DNA of 64,000 bases. It comes from Sipunculus nudus. Lineage: Eukaryota > Annelida > Sipuncula > Golfingiida > Sipunculidae. Within the stretch, counting starts at the first letter, position 1. The number at the start of each line of letters is the position of its first letter. Below, in pieces: positions 10,071 through 21,569 of the stretch. The notes under the pieces were generated by a model. That model saw only the letters and a program-made list of their open reading frames with translations, had not been told where the DNA came from and did not search any database. The position numbers and the translations under genes are program-made. Location: NCBI GenBank assembly GCA_026874595.1, contig CM049308.1, forward strand, positions 34,154,027-34,218,026, given 5' to 3'.

Positions 10071-10487
10071 CAGATTGTCAAAATGAGTATCCATAAATCA
10101 TGTTCAACAATGTTATGTGCAATGACACTGTCGAACGCTTTATTGAAATTGTATGCCTGAGGAGAAAAATGATCTCGGTGAAGTGTGATTTGAAATGTTT
10201 TGCAAATTTACCATTACCGCCTTCTTGACATATTGACTGTTGTAAGTTTGGAATTTTCTTCCTGTAGCAAAATTGATGAGCTAAATAGTAATAGACGGTC
10301 ATAAAAAAAACAGCTCAGCTGAAAATATTCTGGGTTTGTATGTGTGCAGTAAGTTTGTTAGTATCATGTGACTTATGGGTCGATGTCGTTGCTGCCTATT
10401 CCAATAGAAGAATATGCGCACTTAGGAATGCGCCTTACTACTTGATTTCTCAAAAGCGTTTGACTAAGTGAACCGTTATACACTACC

Positions 10488-10509
10488 GGGGGGGGGGGGG
10501 GGGGGGGGG
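10488..10509 (+). other. 22-G homopolymer run
   Basis: An uninterrupted run of 22 G, followed by 'tgctgtccatgg'. The shorter run at 18949-18963 is followed by a similar 'tgcatgctttgtccatcgg'. Confidence 0.8.
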
Positions 10510-10569
10510 TGCTGTCCATGGTATTTTTCATTAATGCTCGCGCTACGGTTCAAATATAGAAATGTATAA

Positions 10570-10750
10570 TTCTATTGGGAAATGCCACGATTGACTTGCG
10601 GGTATATATACAGCAGTTTTTATTAACGAAGTTGGTTTTACGCGAAACTTTAGTCACTGCGCACTTTGAGTTTAACATCTTGAGACAGAGGAAGTTTTTG
10701 AAAAGCTCTTACAGTAAGACTATCAGACAGTCCACAGTACACTAACAAGC
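10570..10750 (+). promoter_or_regulatory. Possible core promoter (inverted CCAAT, TATA box)
   Basis: An inverted CCAAT ('attgg', 10574-10578) precedes a TATA-like 'tatatata' at 10603-10610. An initiator-like 'tagtcactg' follows about 40-50 bp downstream, then an ATG at 10751. Spacing is reasonable for a metazoan core promoter, but such elements occur by chance in AT-rich DNA. Confidence 0.3.
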
Positions 10751-10799
10751 ATGGAGACTCCAACGAAGGAACAGAGACCTTGCCCTACCAGACTTACAG
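10751..10799 (+). CDS. Possible short first coding exon
   Basis: ATG at 10751 opens 16 complete codons (Met-Glu-Thr-Pro-Thr-Lys-Glu-Gln and on) ending at a donor-like 'ttacag/gtagac'. It follows a TATA-like element by about 140 bp. If real, the rest of the gene would lie downstream, perhaps including the Ig-like exon near 12.1 kb, though LINE debris lies between. There is no signal-peptide character. Weak. Confidence 0.25.
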
Positions 10800-11059
10800 G
10801 TAGACCTACAACACCATATTTTTATACTTCGGGGAACTGGACATATCCATGGCGCTCAAACCAAAAGAAACCAGCTCCAACCAAAAGAAACCAGCAGATC
10901 AACATTTCTTGATAAACATTTTAATTTTTCCTAGCTACTGGTCAAAAGTCGAAATTCCCTTGTTTTTCCTATATCAACGTTTCAGAATTTAAGGGGGGGG
11001 GGACTTGACACTTAAATGCTGCCCCCTAATGATGAAACTGCAAAATTAAGAATGGCAAT

Positions 11060-11600
11060 AGGAAACATATTCGGAAATTAAAATTAGAATCAGCCCCATT
11101 TGTTACAAGTTGAAAAGGTATTCTGGGTCAATCTTAAACATTTATTCTAATTTTATAAAAGTAAGAATACGGAACTAAAATCTCTGGAGGCTAAATATTT
11201 TTTAGACAATTCAACCATAACAAAACTGACAACAGAAAATAAAAAAGAGAGCTATGTGAGGGACCAATAACGTCTGGAGAATGTGAAAATATATTAAAAA
11301 AATAAGTCTTCAGGAAATGATCGGCTAACTATAGAATCCTATACATATTTTTTAACAAAAAGGACCTTAAGTTATTTTATTCGTTACTTCGGTTGGGTGA
11401 AATAACTCCCTCTAAAAAGCAGGCTATGATAACATTGATGAAAAAGGAGATTATTAATAAAAAGATTTTGAGACCAAATTCCCTTTTAAAAAAGACTATT
11501 AAATTGCATCTAAGGTTATTGCAGAAAGAATAAAGAAAATTTTACCTTCAATTATTACATAAGTACTGATCATCATGGTTTTATTAAATGCAGATAAAGA
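11060..11600 (+). pseudogene. L1/Tx1-type LINE reverse transcriptase relic
   Basis: Broken frames resemble the region just upstream of and into the reverse transcriptase of L1/Tx1 elements: a 'K-S-S-G-N-D-x-L-T' block near 11300 (family 'nnKapGnDGlt'), then 'SKKQAMITLMKKE' near 11410, and decayed counterparts of the 'RPiSLLn.dyKi..k.la.Ri' and 'i...QsgFi..R' blocks through 11590. The intact element at 31253-36789 has the same order ('GQAVITLLEKNG', 'WRPISLLNVDVKI', 'DQSAFVKNR'). Several stops and indels; strongly decayed. Confidence 0.6.
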
Positions 11601-12017
11601 AGCGGAAGCATTTCCTAAGAATGAAAAGATTGCCCTTCAGCATGTCCTCCAAATTTGAACACTGGGGGCCCCTCAGACCTGGCCAAGTTGTTATCTGTAT
11701 TTTATATGATTTATTGGGGTATAAATGTAGAAAATGTCAAGGCTACAGCACAGGCATTTTTCAACACAATAGGGAAGTTTCGGGTTCAGACGTGATAGTT
11801 GTAAGTTTCAGGGTCAGATGTGGTTCAACTGATCGATTTCACCCTTCAGTACAGGTGTACTTTTCATCCAGGACATTGTCCTTCATATACGCTTATTACA
11901 AGTGTAGGATGACCATGGCACAAGGGATGTACTGTTAGTGTTACTGTTATATTATGTATTTGGTTGGTAAAATTATAATTTTGGTAGTAAAATTATCTGT
12001 ATTTGATAAACATTGTT
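11601..12017. other. No gene recognised
   Basis: A 116-codon plus-strand frame at 11588-11938 spans the LINE relic's end and has no recognisable domain. Confidence 0.35.
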
Positions 12018-12195
12018 TTTCTTGGCAGATTGACCTTTGTTAGAAGACAGGAGACATAAAATATTTGGAAAGGGTAATCTCCTTATCTAAAATATCAGGT
12101 TAAATGATGCAGGGGAGTATGTGTGCATAGTAACCAGTCAGGATGGAGTCGATGGACAGAAGGTTGAAGCCTAAACCACACTTACTGTGCACGGT
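12018..12195 (+). pseudogene. Decayed immunoglobulin-like domain exon
   Basis: The frame reads 'FGKGNLLI', stop, 'NIRLNDAGEYVCIVTSQDG', then 'GQKVEA', stop, 'TTLTVHGGS'. 'D-A-G-E-Y-x-C' is the classic F-strand signature of an Ig fold, preceded by an E-strand 'L-x-I' and followed by a G-strand 'T-x-L-x-V'. Both in-frame stops are TAA at places where many Ig domains carry a polar residue such as Lys. An acceptor-like 'tttcttggcag' precedes the block. Probably a decayed exon of a secreted or cell-surface Ig-superfamily protein. Confidence 0.6.
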
Positions 12196-12671
12196 GGCTC
12201 AGTATATTGTAGAAGTACATTATATAATGTTACAAGGCAATTTCTTATATTTACATGATTTATACACAATATATACAGTAGGTTTGCCTGTGGCAGATCT
12301 GAGTGGCTGTGGAAAGTTGCTCACATATTACAGGGTTACTAGTGTGTGAAACAAAATCCACCATATTTTGAATATATACGTTAAAGATGCCATATAAGTA
12401 AGCATGTCTAATATTGTAATAACACCATTGGCACAAATATTATATATTACCCAGTATATATCAACCTTGTACATACACACTTTCAATAGACATGCTAATA
12501 AACCTGAATATTGTAGTGTCCCCAACCCCGGCAGGTGTCCGATAGTATTATTAATATTTAGAATTGAAAATGCTCGAGTCAGTCTCATAAAAATACACCA
12601 TGTTATATGTCTAATGTAACTCTATTATATGCTCCGAGAACCCAAAAAAGCCAATTTGTCACATCAGTGTA

Positions 12672-12755
12672 CGTACAAACGAGCCCAGTGATGTAGATAC
12701 AGGACCAACAACAACTACTACTTCAGAAGCACAGACTGAACGTACATGTAAGTAA
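12672..12755 (+). CDS. Possible Thr-rich linker exon
   Basis: An acceptor-like 'tttgtcacatcag' is followed by an open frame with 'DVDTGPTTTTTSEAQTERT', ending near a consensus donor 'gtaagt' after 12750. Thr/Ser-rich stalks commonly follow Ig domains in surface proteins, so this may belong with the Ig-like block 500 bp upstream. Speculative. Confidence 0.3.
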   Translation, partial: RTNEPSDVDTGPTTTTTSEAQTERTCK

Positions 12756-13162
12756 TTAAGTTGATGTAACAGTGGGGTTACTGCTAACAGTAAGTAAATG
12801 TTTAAAATGCCTGAAATAAAAGTTTATTATTCAGGTTTATTAGATCTTCAAAGATAGGTGCCTGTTAAAATATATTTAAGATATATTTTTGAAACAGAGA
12901 TATACATATACATGCATATATGTTTTGACGTACAGATCAGAAGAGAAACAATCAATTTGACCCTGTGCTGTTCAGCAGCCTTCTTTGACACATCCTACGT
13001 CTACATTTCATGTGGAACTGTTAATCACTCGCCGAGACATTTCACATCATTTCACAAACATTTCACATACTAGAAGCAGGCGATTTAAGCTAATAATCCT
13101 TTTACGCGGTTGCGGCAAGGCCGATTCCTTTTTGCGATCGTGGTTGCGGATAAAAACGATGT

Positions 13163-15441
13163 TTGTATATTATATATAGAGGCAATTTATCCTCCTCCTT
13201 GGTATCCAAACCCATTGAAGACTTAACATTAGATGCTTTGGTGAACCTATATAATACTGAACTCAAAGAAATCATAGATAGACTTGCTCCGAGTAAGACC
13301 AGGACTATTACCATACGGCCAGAGTCACCCTGGTACAACGCAGTTATTCGTAAAGCGAAACAGCACAGAAGACAGGCCGAGAGACTTTGGAGAAAAACCA
13401 ATCTCACTGTTCAAAGAGAAATCTATATGGATAAACGGATTAAAGTAAACAAATTGATTGAAAATTCAAAGTCAAACTACTACACGACTACTATAAATGA
13501 ACACAAAGGGGACTCTAAGAAATTATTTAAGATTGTGAACTCATTGCTTGGTGTACCCAATGACAACCTTCCTTCTGAAATACCGTTAGTAGAATTAACG
13601 GAGAGATTCAGTGAATATTTTGTTGAAAAATACCATTATAAGGACTTCAATTAATTTTGATTCTAATAGTACCACGAATGAGGTTGAGCTACCATTTGAA
13701 AATTCCATACAAAGTGAGTTTCAGTGCGTGCCAGAAGTTCATGTTGCCAAATTTATATCAACCATTGCTTGTAAAAGCTGCGACTTAGACCCATTGCCTA
13801 CTTATCTTTTTAAGAAGGTAATTGCTTGCTTTGTCCATTGGTAAGTGCAATCATTAACAAGTCGTTAGCTAGTGGGGAATTTCCAGAGGATCACAAGGTA
13901 GCATTGGTAAATCCTCTGATCAAGAAACATAATTTAGATCCAGAAATTCTGAAAATAATGACTTGTTAGAACCATATCAATCTGCATACATGAAAGGGCA
14001 CAGTACAGAGACAGCCTTAGTTTGTATTCAGAATGAATGATATACTCTGCGCCCTTGGTCAAAATAAGGCAGTTTTGTTAATCCTGATAGATCTATCTGC
14101 AGCTTTTGATGCAATTGATCATGATTGTATGATAAGAACTGTCCAGCAACTTGGATTTACAGACACTGTTTTGAAATGGTTTTCGTCATATCTGAGATAT
14201 CGTTCCCAAATTGTGAAGATAAAGGGCAATAACCCAAGAGCAAAACAATTAAATTGTGGGATACCACAAGGCTCAGTCCTTGGACCTATTTTATTTACAA
14301 TTTATACATCATCCCTTGGTTCCCTTCATCGTCAAAATTCGATCAACTATCATTTTTATGCAGATGATACACATTTTTATGTAGCATTCAAATCTAGTGA
14401 ACTTGACAGTGCCATTCACCAGATGGAATTGTGTGTTTCAACTGCACAAAAGTGGATGAGCCAGCATCAGTTGAAAATGAATGATGAAAAAACAGAAACA
14501 ATATTAATTGCACATAAACATTTGTTAAGAGAAATTGTTTACCCAAACTTTACATTGGCTCTCATCAAATTACACCATCGAAAGTAAGAAATATTGGTGT
14601 TATTTTTTATTCACATGCATCTGTGGAGGCCCATGTAATGGCAGTCTGCAAGGCTTCATATATACATATTCGTAATATTAGTAAAATAAGAAAGTTTGTG
14701 AACAAAGAGTCTTTGGAGCAAATAGTTCATTCATTTATTACTTCTAAATTAAATTACTGCAATGCACTCTTGTGTGGAAATCCCTCATCATTAACAAATC
14801 GACTGCAAAGTATACAGAATGCTGCGGCGAGGATTATTACGGGTGCTTCAAAACCAGATCATATTACTCCAATTTTGTATTCTCTGCATTGGCTTCCCGT
14901 TGTGTAAAGGGTTAAATTCAAAATGTTAATTCTTGTGTATAAGGCATTAAATAATTTAACTCCTCTTTATCTCCAAGAGCTCGTTCACAGTTACACACCA
15001 TTAAAACTTACTGGTCGTGCCTTTTACCAAATCGTCCTGTGTACAAAATTGGGCATTCAGTGTTGTTGGCTTGGAACTGTGGAATGACCTACCATCAGTC
15101 TCTCAGAATTTAAAAGTAAATCAAAAACATATTTGTTCATGGAATATTTTTATGCCTAGTCATTTTGTACGATATTTTATACTATTGATAGTGAAATGTT
15201 TGAACATTTATGTGGAATTATGGAAGTTTTAACAGATAATTTAAATATTGACTTTTATATGTCTTATTTAATACTGTAAGCTTCTGAATGTAATATTTAA
15301 GTCAACTGGACTTTAAATTTCATATTCTTACAGTGGTATGTTTAATAATTGCTGATTGTATTCTACTTATGTAATTGCGTTTTAGAGCATGTATCATCAT
15401 GGATTTTACGCTTATAATAAATTATTATTTATTATTATATA
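13163..15441 (+). mobile_element. 5'-truncated CR1/L2-type LINE with broken ORF2
   Basis: The element encodes reverse transcriptase but is broken into at least five frames. 13163-13654 covers the linker between endonuclease and RT ('PWYNAVIRKAKQHRRQAERLW'). 13611-13844 continues it. 14033-14587 carries the RT core with 'LIDLSAAFDAIDHD', 'GIPQGSVLGPILFTIY' and the catalytic 'FYADDTHFYV'. 14623-14907 has the thumb-side blocks 'SKLNYCNALL' and 'RLQSIQNAAARIITG', and 15017 onward has 'LELWNDLP'. These C-terminal blocks are typical of CR1/L2/Rex1-group elements. The endonuclease domain is missing. The 3' end is an AT-rich 'ttattattt' tail near 15418-15441. Confidence 0.85.
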
Positions 15442-15578
15442 TATCCTGCATCGTGAAAGTGGAAATAAAAAGATAGGAAACCAGCCGCTTAGCTTAAGAT
15501 TGGAACTTAGCACGCGAACAGCGTGTATACAATTACCATCAAACTGTTTAACACATTAATTTATTATTTTGAATGAAA

Positions 15579-15875
15579 TTAAGTATCATGGTTTATTGTA
15601 TCGAACGCTTTCGGTACATCAAGGAGTATCCTGACGGCGCATCTTTCCTCTTTTATTTTAATAACTTTTCCTAAGGTTTCTTCGACTGCATATAATATTA
15701 TATAATTGTCTAATATATTTCGTGTTACTTCATTGTCGTGACTGGAAATGTAGAAGGCCTCAGGAAATGGATCATTTACTGGCTCAGCTGCTCCAGGTCC
15801 ATATCTGCAGATGGGCTGTCGCCGAGTTCTTGCTTCATCAGCTTTCCGTTTGCAGGGACATTCCTTCTGTCGCAA
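15579..15875 (-). pseudogene. Antisense reverse transcriptase fragment
   Basis: The minus-strand frame ends in 'RCAVRILLDVPKAFDTINHD', matching RT motif A (hydrophobic-D-hydrophobic-S-K-A-F-D-x-I-x-H). Upstream 'LYAVEETLGKVIK' fits the preceding helix. The frame stops right after motif A. It is opposite in orientation to the CR1/L2-type LINE beside it, so it is a separate insertion remnant. Confidence 0.55.
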
Positions 15876-15889
15876 AGTTCAGTAGCTGG

Positions 15890-16630
15890 TATGCATGGTA
15901 ATGTTACTAGCTACTTTTTCACTGACAGACTGGAACAGAAACCAAGGAACCTACATATAATATGTTGTCCTTTAATCTATTGTACAGGAAACAACCATTC
16001 ACATATAAAATTCAACAATTTAGGAACAATGATTATCTACTTGTTCATGATACCATACACACATGGAATGTGTCAATATTGAATGATACAAGAGTAATAT
16101 ATTACACAGGTGATCGTTCACTTTAATTAATGCAGACATTATTGTGTACCATCTCCAACATGAACTGACACATGAACATCAATTCTGAACTTTTAACTTT
16201 TTTTGTGGAATCGATTTTGTTGTGCCAACTGTTAAGATCCAAGTACACTTGTATATACAATGATGGTACCAGTAATCAGAGACCTGGAGAGCAGAGATAT
16301 TGAAAGAACGGATTGGAATAAAAGTAACCAGGCTAATGTTTTCAGTCAGCTGAAACGTAATTTGTAAACAGTAAATTGAAAGAAGTGCATGATGGGAGGA
16401 ATTTAGGCGATGGATTTTAGAAGTTTTAAAGTTTTAGAAGATTTTAGAAGTTCACAATAAATGTAGAGTCGCAGAATTTTAGAAAGGTGGCCGAATTGGT
16501 GCCCATGTAAAAAATATGAATTTATGCCGATTTAAATATAAAAACAACCAACGTTTTTATACAACTTTCTATTATAACATGACCATGCAGGACGTGTATA
16601 TACAACTGTATGCAGCAAATACGACCATCA
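15890..16630. other. No gene recognised
   Basis: AT-rich spacer. Short 'attttagaagttttaaag'-like repetitions occur near 16410-16480. No coding evidence. Confidence 0.4.
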
Positions 16631-16639
16631 GGAGTTCTC

Positions 16640-17480
16640 TCCGCCCCAGTCTCTTGTTGTTCGGGCAGACCATTTCTGTTCATGAAGTTCTTGTTCCTGA
16701 AGTCCTTGTTCAGGCAGACCCCTTAATTTTTCCACGCTTTAGATGATTTATAAATCATTAGAAATCATGGATTCTATCGGAGAAGAAACTGCCATGGCAC
16801 AATCTTTTTCAGAGAAATAATGTTGTACACATATCACATTTGTTAGAAATCTATAAATCCACATTTGCAGCATATAATGTATACATATACTGAACAATTA
16901 ATCTCATGATTGAAAAAAAAATACCCGACCCTAAGAATTAATTTATTTTTAGAAATATTCTTGACCCTTTTAATTTATAAATTATTAGGAATCCTGGAAT
17001 CAACGTACACGACGACTGCTGCGTCGTATTGTTTAAAAATCTCCCATATTTAATCATACATTTAATAGTTGAATGAAACAATGATATAAACTTGAATGAT
17101 CAACCACACGAGGTTGTATAATCCATCAAGGTTGCTTAATACATGTTTATAACATCTGAATCAAGACCATTTTACAGTTTCATTATTTGACTGTTATTCC
17201 TATTTTTTATATATAATATAAAGTGACGTGAATACTGACAAATTGAACAAATCCTGATACCAAAAGCTGCTCTGCACAGACCTCTGGTATCTCCAAGATC
17301 TGCACAAACTTCTGGCATCTCCACATCTGCCAATTGGCTTACCCAGACGAGGCTGGTAGATCCACCAAGGTTGCTTTTGTCCCCCAAACGAAGATGCACA
17401 ACATGTACACCTAAGTTTAGTTCTTCTCTCCTCTCTCCAGTTTACACGTTTAAAAGTTCCCGTTCGTCTCACCCGATTTA
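16640..17480 (-). repeat. Inverted-duplicate block, copy 2
   Basis: The right part (17205-17480) is the reverse complement of about 7790-8060, and 16665-16735 is the reverse complement of 9225-9290. Order is preserved, so both regions appear to be copies of one element in opposite orientation with diverged middles. A second short copy of 'acgagg...ccaaggttgctt' at 17108-17140 repeats the motif at 17352-17382. The minus frame 17598-17200 contains 'LRCTCCASSFGGQKQPWWIY'; no family recognised. Confidence 0.65.
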
Positions 17481-17599
17481 TTTTTACCTGTAGAATATGA
17501 TAATATAGCTTTTCGACAAAAAATGTGAAAAAAATTCTTTGCACTAAGAAAATTTGAAGTAAAAAAAAATTCTTTGAAGTTATGTCGATCCTTCTCATT

Positions 17600-19260
17600 C
17601 CGAAAAGTCTAGTATTATTTTTATTGTTTTTCCCTACATCATTTGTGTTTTTCCTAACATAAGTTTGACATGCATAAGTAAAACGCTGTTTCTATTATTA
17701 ATGTTTAAGGTACATTTTACCAAATCCGAAATTTATGTATAAACAATGTTTGTGAAAGCTACACTATATACTTATCTTTTAGCGTCTTTCTGTTGGAAGG
17801 GCCAGTTGCCTACTGGCACAAGCTTGCATTTTTTTGTCAAAGGTTTGAAATAGGTGATCAGGAATGTTTTCTCCTCTCCCTTCAGCTGGATCTGGATCGC
17901 TTGAGTTTGGTTGACAAAAGATGTTATGAGCTGGCGCCATCAGAACTGATGCGTTTTTGGCTTCTCTTTTCTCCATTGGCTACTCTTATGCATTGCTGAA
18001 TCTAATACAAACATTTTAAATATTTGTAAAGTTGTATATATTCACATTAACCGGTTAATCAAACGAGTTGAACAGGGTAGGATTTATTATATATTTCACG
18101 TTATAGTTGTGTCGGAATAGAGTAGCTAATAGTCTGAATTCAGAGCAGCCAACAGTTGAAACTAATGAGAAATGCTTATTCTAATGATTGCTATTTAAGC
18201 ATAAGCACAGGGCAATATTAATCATATTGTACATACAGAATACTAGTATTATTCAGACTGTAGGAATAATTTCTGGGTCTGAATGGGTTCTCGATTTTTA
18301 AGTTTACTGTTTAGCTATGGTCAGTGTGTTATTTATATTTATTTTTATGAATTATTTATATATCTATTTACTTATTTTTAATGTAATGAATTGTAAGTCA
18401 ACGACAAATTCCTGGAACTGAAGGCTAATAAATTTTACCTTATATATTATCTTATCTGTAAGGCAAAATGCATGTTTACCTTGAAGTACCAGTGAACATA
18501 TGATAACAACACGACTACAACAACTCTTGACTGGTGTGAATAAATATAGGAGTGGAACTTGACAAATCATTCAAATCCATTTAAGCTGTCACCAGTACAG
18601 AATGAGCATATGGTTCAAGGGTTGTGATGTTTTATGATTAAAAAATGATATTTATTATTAAAGAGTACAATTTGTCGAGTGATAAACTTGGCACTCTTCA
18701 GTTTAATGTTGATGAGCACAATACAGTTATGGTATATTTGTTAACACCCGCTCCCTTGTTTATCGGAATGAGGGTAAAAACCTCCCACAAGCAAATTATA
18801 CCATTTTATTCAAGAACTGAATCTATCTTAACATATATATGTGTGTATATATAATCTGTTAAATAATGGTTCCTTTGTGCTATATGCTATTCTATTAATG
18901 TATTGAGTAGGCCTGTCCTCTTTATCATCATATATTTTTTGTTGGGGCGGGGGGGGGGGGGGGTGCATGCTTTGTCCATCGGACACTTGTTGATTTCCCA
19001 TTTATAATATTCTGAATTCAACTGAATCAGGTAATGAAGAAAATCATCAGAAGAGAGGTGATCCAATAAGGGAAAGCTAGGATATACCCGGATATACCAA
19101 GAAACCTCTCTACAAGGTTTGAACAACATGGGAATCCATAATCAAAGGCATGGCAGATTATATGCCCACATTATATGATGCCTGTGTGGCCGGCTTGACC
19201 AACAGGCGGAACCAGCATCTTGTACAGTAAGTAATTTGACATATAAATCCTTTTTATTAC
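17600..19260. other. No gene recognised; 15-G run
   Basis: Low-complexity AT-rich DNA. A G run occupies 18949-18963. A minus-strand frame at 18887-19129 looks protein-like ('LDHLSSDDFLHYLIQLNSEY') but has no recognised family or supporting splice structure. Confidence 0.4.
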
Positions 19261-20153
19261 TTTTTAGCGAACTTGTGAGCTTATGCAATGGTGCGGCGTC
19301 GTCTGTACGTTAACCATAGCTATCTCAAAAACGGCAGGAGTTAGCATCACAAAATTTTATGCAAAAAATTAATCATCCAAAAAACTATATCGGATTTTGT
19401 TTATTTTTTTTTCTAACTACACATTCTTAGATTTTATAGGGAAAAAGCTTTAAAAATCTTCTTTTCCGAAACTGACCAGCCAAATTGTCCAATATTTCAC
19501 AGAAATGATCCTTGGAACAATCTTTCTCAAGTTTGTTCGAATAGTCTAAGTTCGGAGATTTTTGGCCGAGTTACAGGAGGTTGAACTTTGTTAATTGTGC
19601 AAAAAAGCATATTAAAATTTAAATCTCAGAAACGGCTGGAGCTATCATCACCAAATTTTATGTCAATGTTGGTTACATAGGTCATATCTGAAATTGAGGT
19701 ATTAGTGGCGCCACCTGCATAAGCCTCTTTTGTACAGGGTTATCAGTGCCTGTGTATCACAATGAGGGCTATAAAAAACTTCTTCTCTGAAACCATATGG
19801 CCAAAATGTGTAATATCGCACAGAAATGATCCTTGGGTAGTGCTTTCTGAAGTTTGTTCAAATGGTCTCAGTTCAGTGACTTATGGCTAAGTTATGGGAA
19901 GCTGAATTTTGTCATATGCCAAAACAGCCCATTTTAGCTGAGTGGCTACAAAGATCTTCTCAAAAACAACTGGGCAAAATTCTTAAATCTCACACTTTAA
20001 ATATCCTCAGATGTTGATAATTCAAGTTTGTTCAAATGGTTTTGGTTCAGTGCTTTTTGGCTGAGTTACAGGAAGCTGAACTTGGCCAGTTTGCTGTATC
20101 TTCCTATATGAGTTATAAATTGCGAACCGTTTTTCGACTGATGCCACTGAAGC
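19261..20153 (+). repeat. R1 dispersed repeat, copy A
   Basis: Starts 'ttagcgaacttgtgagctt' and follows the same order as copies at 28585, 29956 and 45805: a cgtcgt block, 'tatctcaaaaacggcaggag', 'gatttttggccgagttacag', 'ggtattagtggcgccacctg', 'ccatatggccaaaatgtg'. It is almost identical to copy B through the last 500 bp. It ends abruptly at 'ctgatgccactgaag', where LINE coding sequence begins. Confidence 0.85.
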
Positions 20154-20455
20154 ACGGTAGAAGACATCAAGGCCGAAGCAACAGCCTACTGACGGTCAAA
20201 TTAGGCGGCGAAAGTGGCGATGGGTCGGCAATACTTTGCGGAAGGAGCCCTGCAACATCACCAGGCAAGCGCTCGAGTGGAACCCGAAGGGAAGAGGAGG
20301 AGAGGGCGCCCCAAGCAGACCTGCAGGAGAAGCTTGCTTAGTGAGCTGAGAGACTCCGGCCTGACATGGGAGGCAAAGCCCTGTGTCAGGAACAAGACAG
20401 GAAGGATGCTGTTGAGGCCCTATGCTCCTCTAGGAGCAAAGAGGCTAAGTTAGTA
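20154..20455 (+). pseudogene. LINE ORF2 3' end fragment (RTE/jockey-like C-terminus)
   Basis: Frames read 'KWRWVGNTLRKEPCNITRQ', 'ALEWNPKG', then in another frame 'KRRRGRPKQTCRRSLLSEL' and 'RDSGLTWEA', and finally 'DAVEALCSSRSKEAK'. This order (W-x-G-H-x-L-R-K...R-Q-A-L-x-W-x-P-x-G-K-R-x-R-G-R-P...W...L...G-L-x-W) is the C-terminal tail of many metazoan LINE polyproteins. Two frameshifts break it. It directly abuts R1 copy A, giving a chimeric junction. Confidence 0.7.
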
Positions 20456-21260
20456 AACCACCAAGGGTGTTATCAATTAAATCATCTAATACATTAATTT
20501 CATATTAACACCTCAATAGCAGTAAAAATTTAATGAGCCAGCAGTACCTACTAGTATTATATCAGTAAAGTTCAACTGTAAACCACTAAGCATTGAATTT
20601 ATTGTAAAATATCAAAAATATTTATTAAAAAATAACATTTCAGTTGATATTCCCCGGCTGATAATACGAAAATAACCTGCCCTTAAACACGGCTGGATAT
20701 CTCTTGCCAGTGTCCTCACTTCCCTTCTGTTCACTCATAGTCATATATCATATACATGTATACATAATTTATTAATGATAAAAATATTCAAACACAATTT
20801 TTTGAGAGACCATATAAATGATTTGAATGTTTAGTGATACCCCCAACACACACATACATATATATATTTAATATATATATGTGTGTTTTGCATTTATATA
20901 TTTAAGCTTGATCTGCTATTGACAGGGTCGTAACACAGCTATCACAATTAATCAGAGAATATTCCATATTTTAATTAAAAAACTAGCCTCCGAACAAGAT
21001 CCTCTTAGTGATAAGCTTAGGGCAGTTAACTGGTAAGGACCGTGTTGTTCTTGTCGGCACTGTCAATGACCTGTATTATCGCCAACCCTATTTTTGGCCC
21101 AAGGATAAATTTTCAGGATGATTAGTCAAACTGTTGCTACGAAATCGTTGACAGATGTATGTAGGTATGCTTTTATGTCTAAGTTTACTAAATAATCATG
21201 CACTGGGACAAATTCACAAGAAAACCAAACAGCTGCTTAAACCCAGGGACACGGCTATCG
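20456..21260. other. No gene recognised
   Basis: AT-rich spacer with a short near-palindromic 'atatatatatttaatatatatat' tract near 20860-20885. No coding or regulatory signal identified. Confidence 0.4.
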
Positions 21261-21560
21261 GGTTCACCTCGATGCCGCCGTCCATGAAGTGCTCAGAGCA
21301 AAACACGGAATGCTCCGTGTTGGCCCTCCAGTCCCGTCTCTTCGTGGCTACAAACCAGTTCCACTGTTAATTGAGATGTGACTCTGATGGAAAGCCATGC
21401 AGAGAAAGACCATCTTTATGGGTTTTTATTTTGCATCCAAACACAACAAGTTTGCCCATCGTGTGGCCCTGAGAAACACGGCACGGATGAATTCCTCAGC
21501 TTCCCCAGCTAACGTCACACTCACGGAAATTGCAGAACGAAATTGGTTATGACCTATTGT
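21225..21560 (-). pseudogene. THAP-domain relic, copy 1
   Basis: THAP domains are C2CH zinc-binding DNA-binding modules found in P-element-type transposases and host factors. Minus-strand frames give 'DGLSLHGFPSESHLN', a stop (TAA where the other copy has AAG, Lys), 'QWNWFVATKRRDWRANTEHS' and 'FCSEHFMDGGIEVNP'. The last block carries the family's C-x-x-H. The N-terminal C-V-G-C pair is recoverable only across a one-base insertion. About 90 bp upstream of the domain is also shared with copy 2 at 43.8 kb. No transposase body follows. Confidence 0.7.
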
Positions 21561-21569
21561 TCATGGTAT

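Noticed and set aside
10078-10302. Minus-strand text 'NKAFDSVIAHNIVEHDLW' resembling RT motif A
   Set aside because: The match is short, out of the longest frame, and lacks neighbouring RT blocks.
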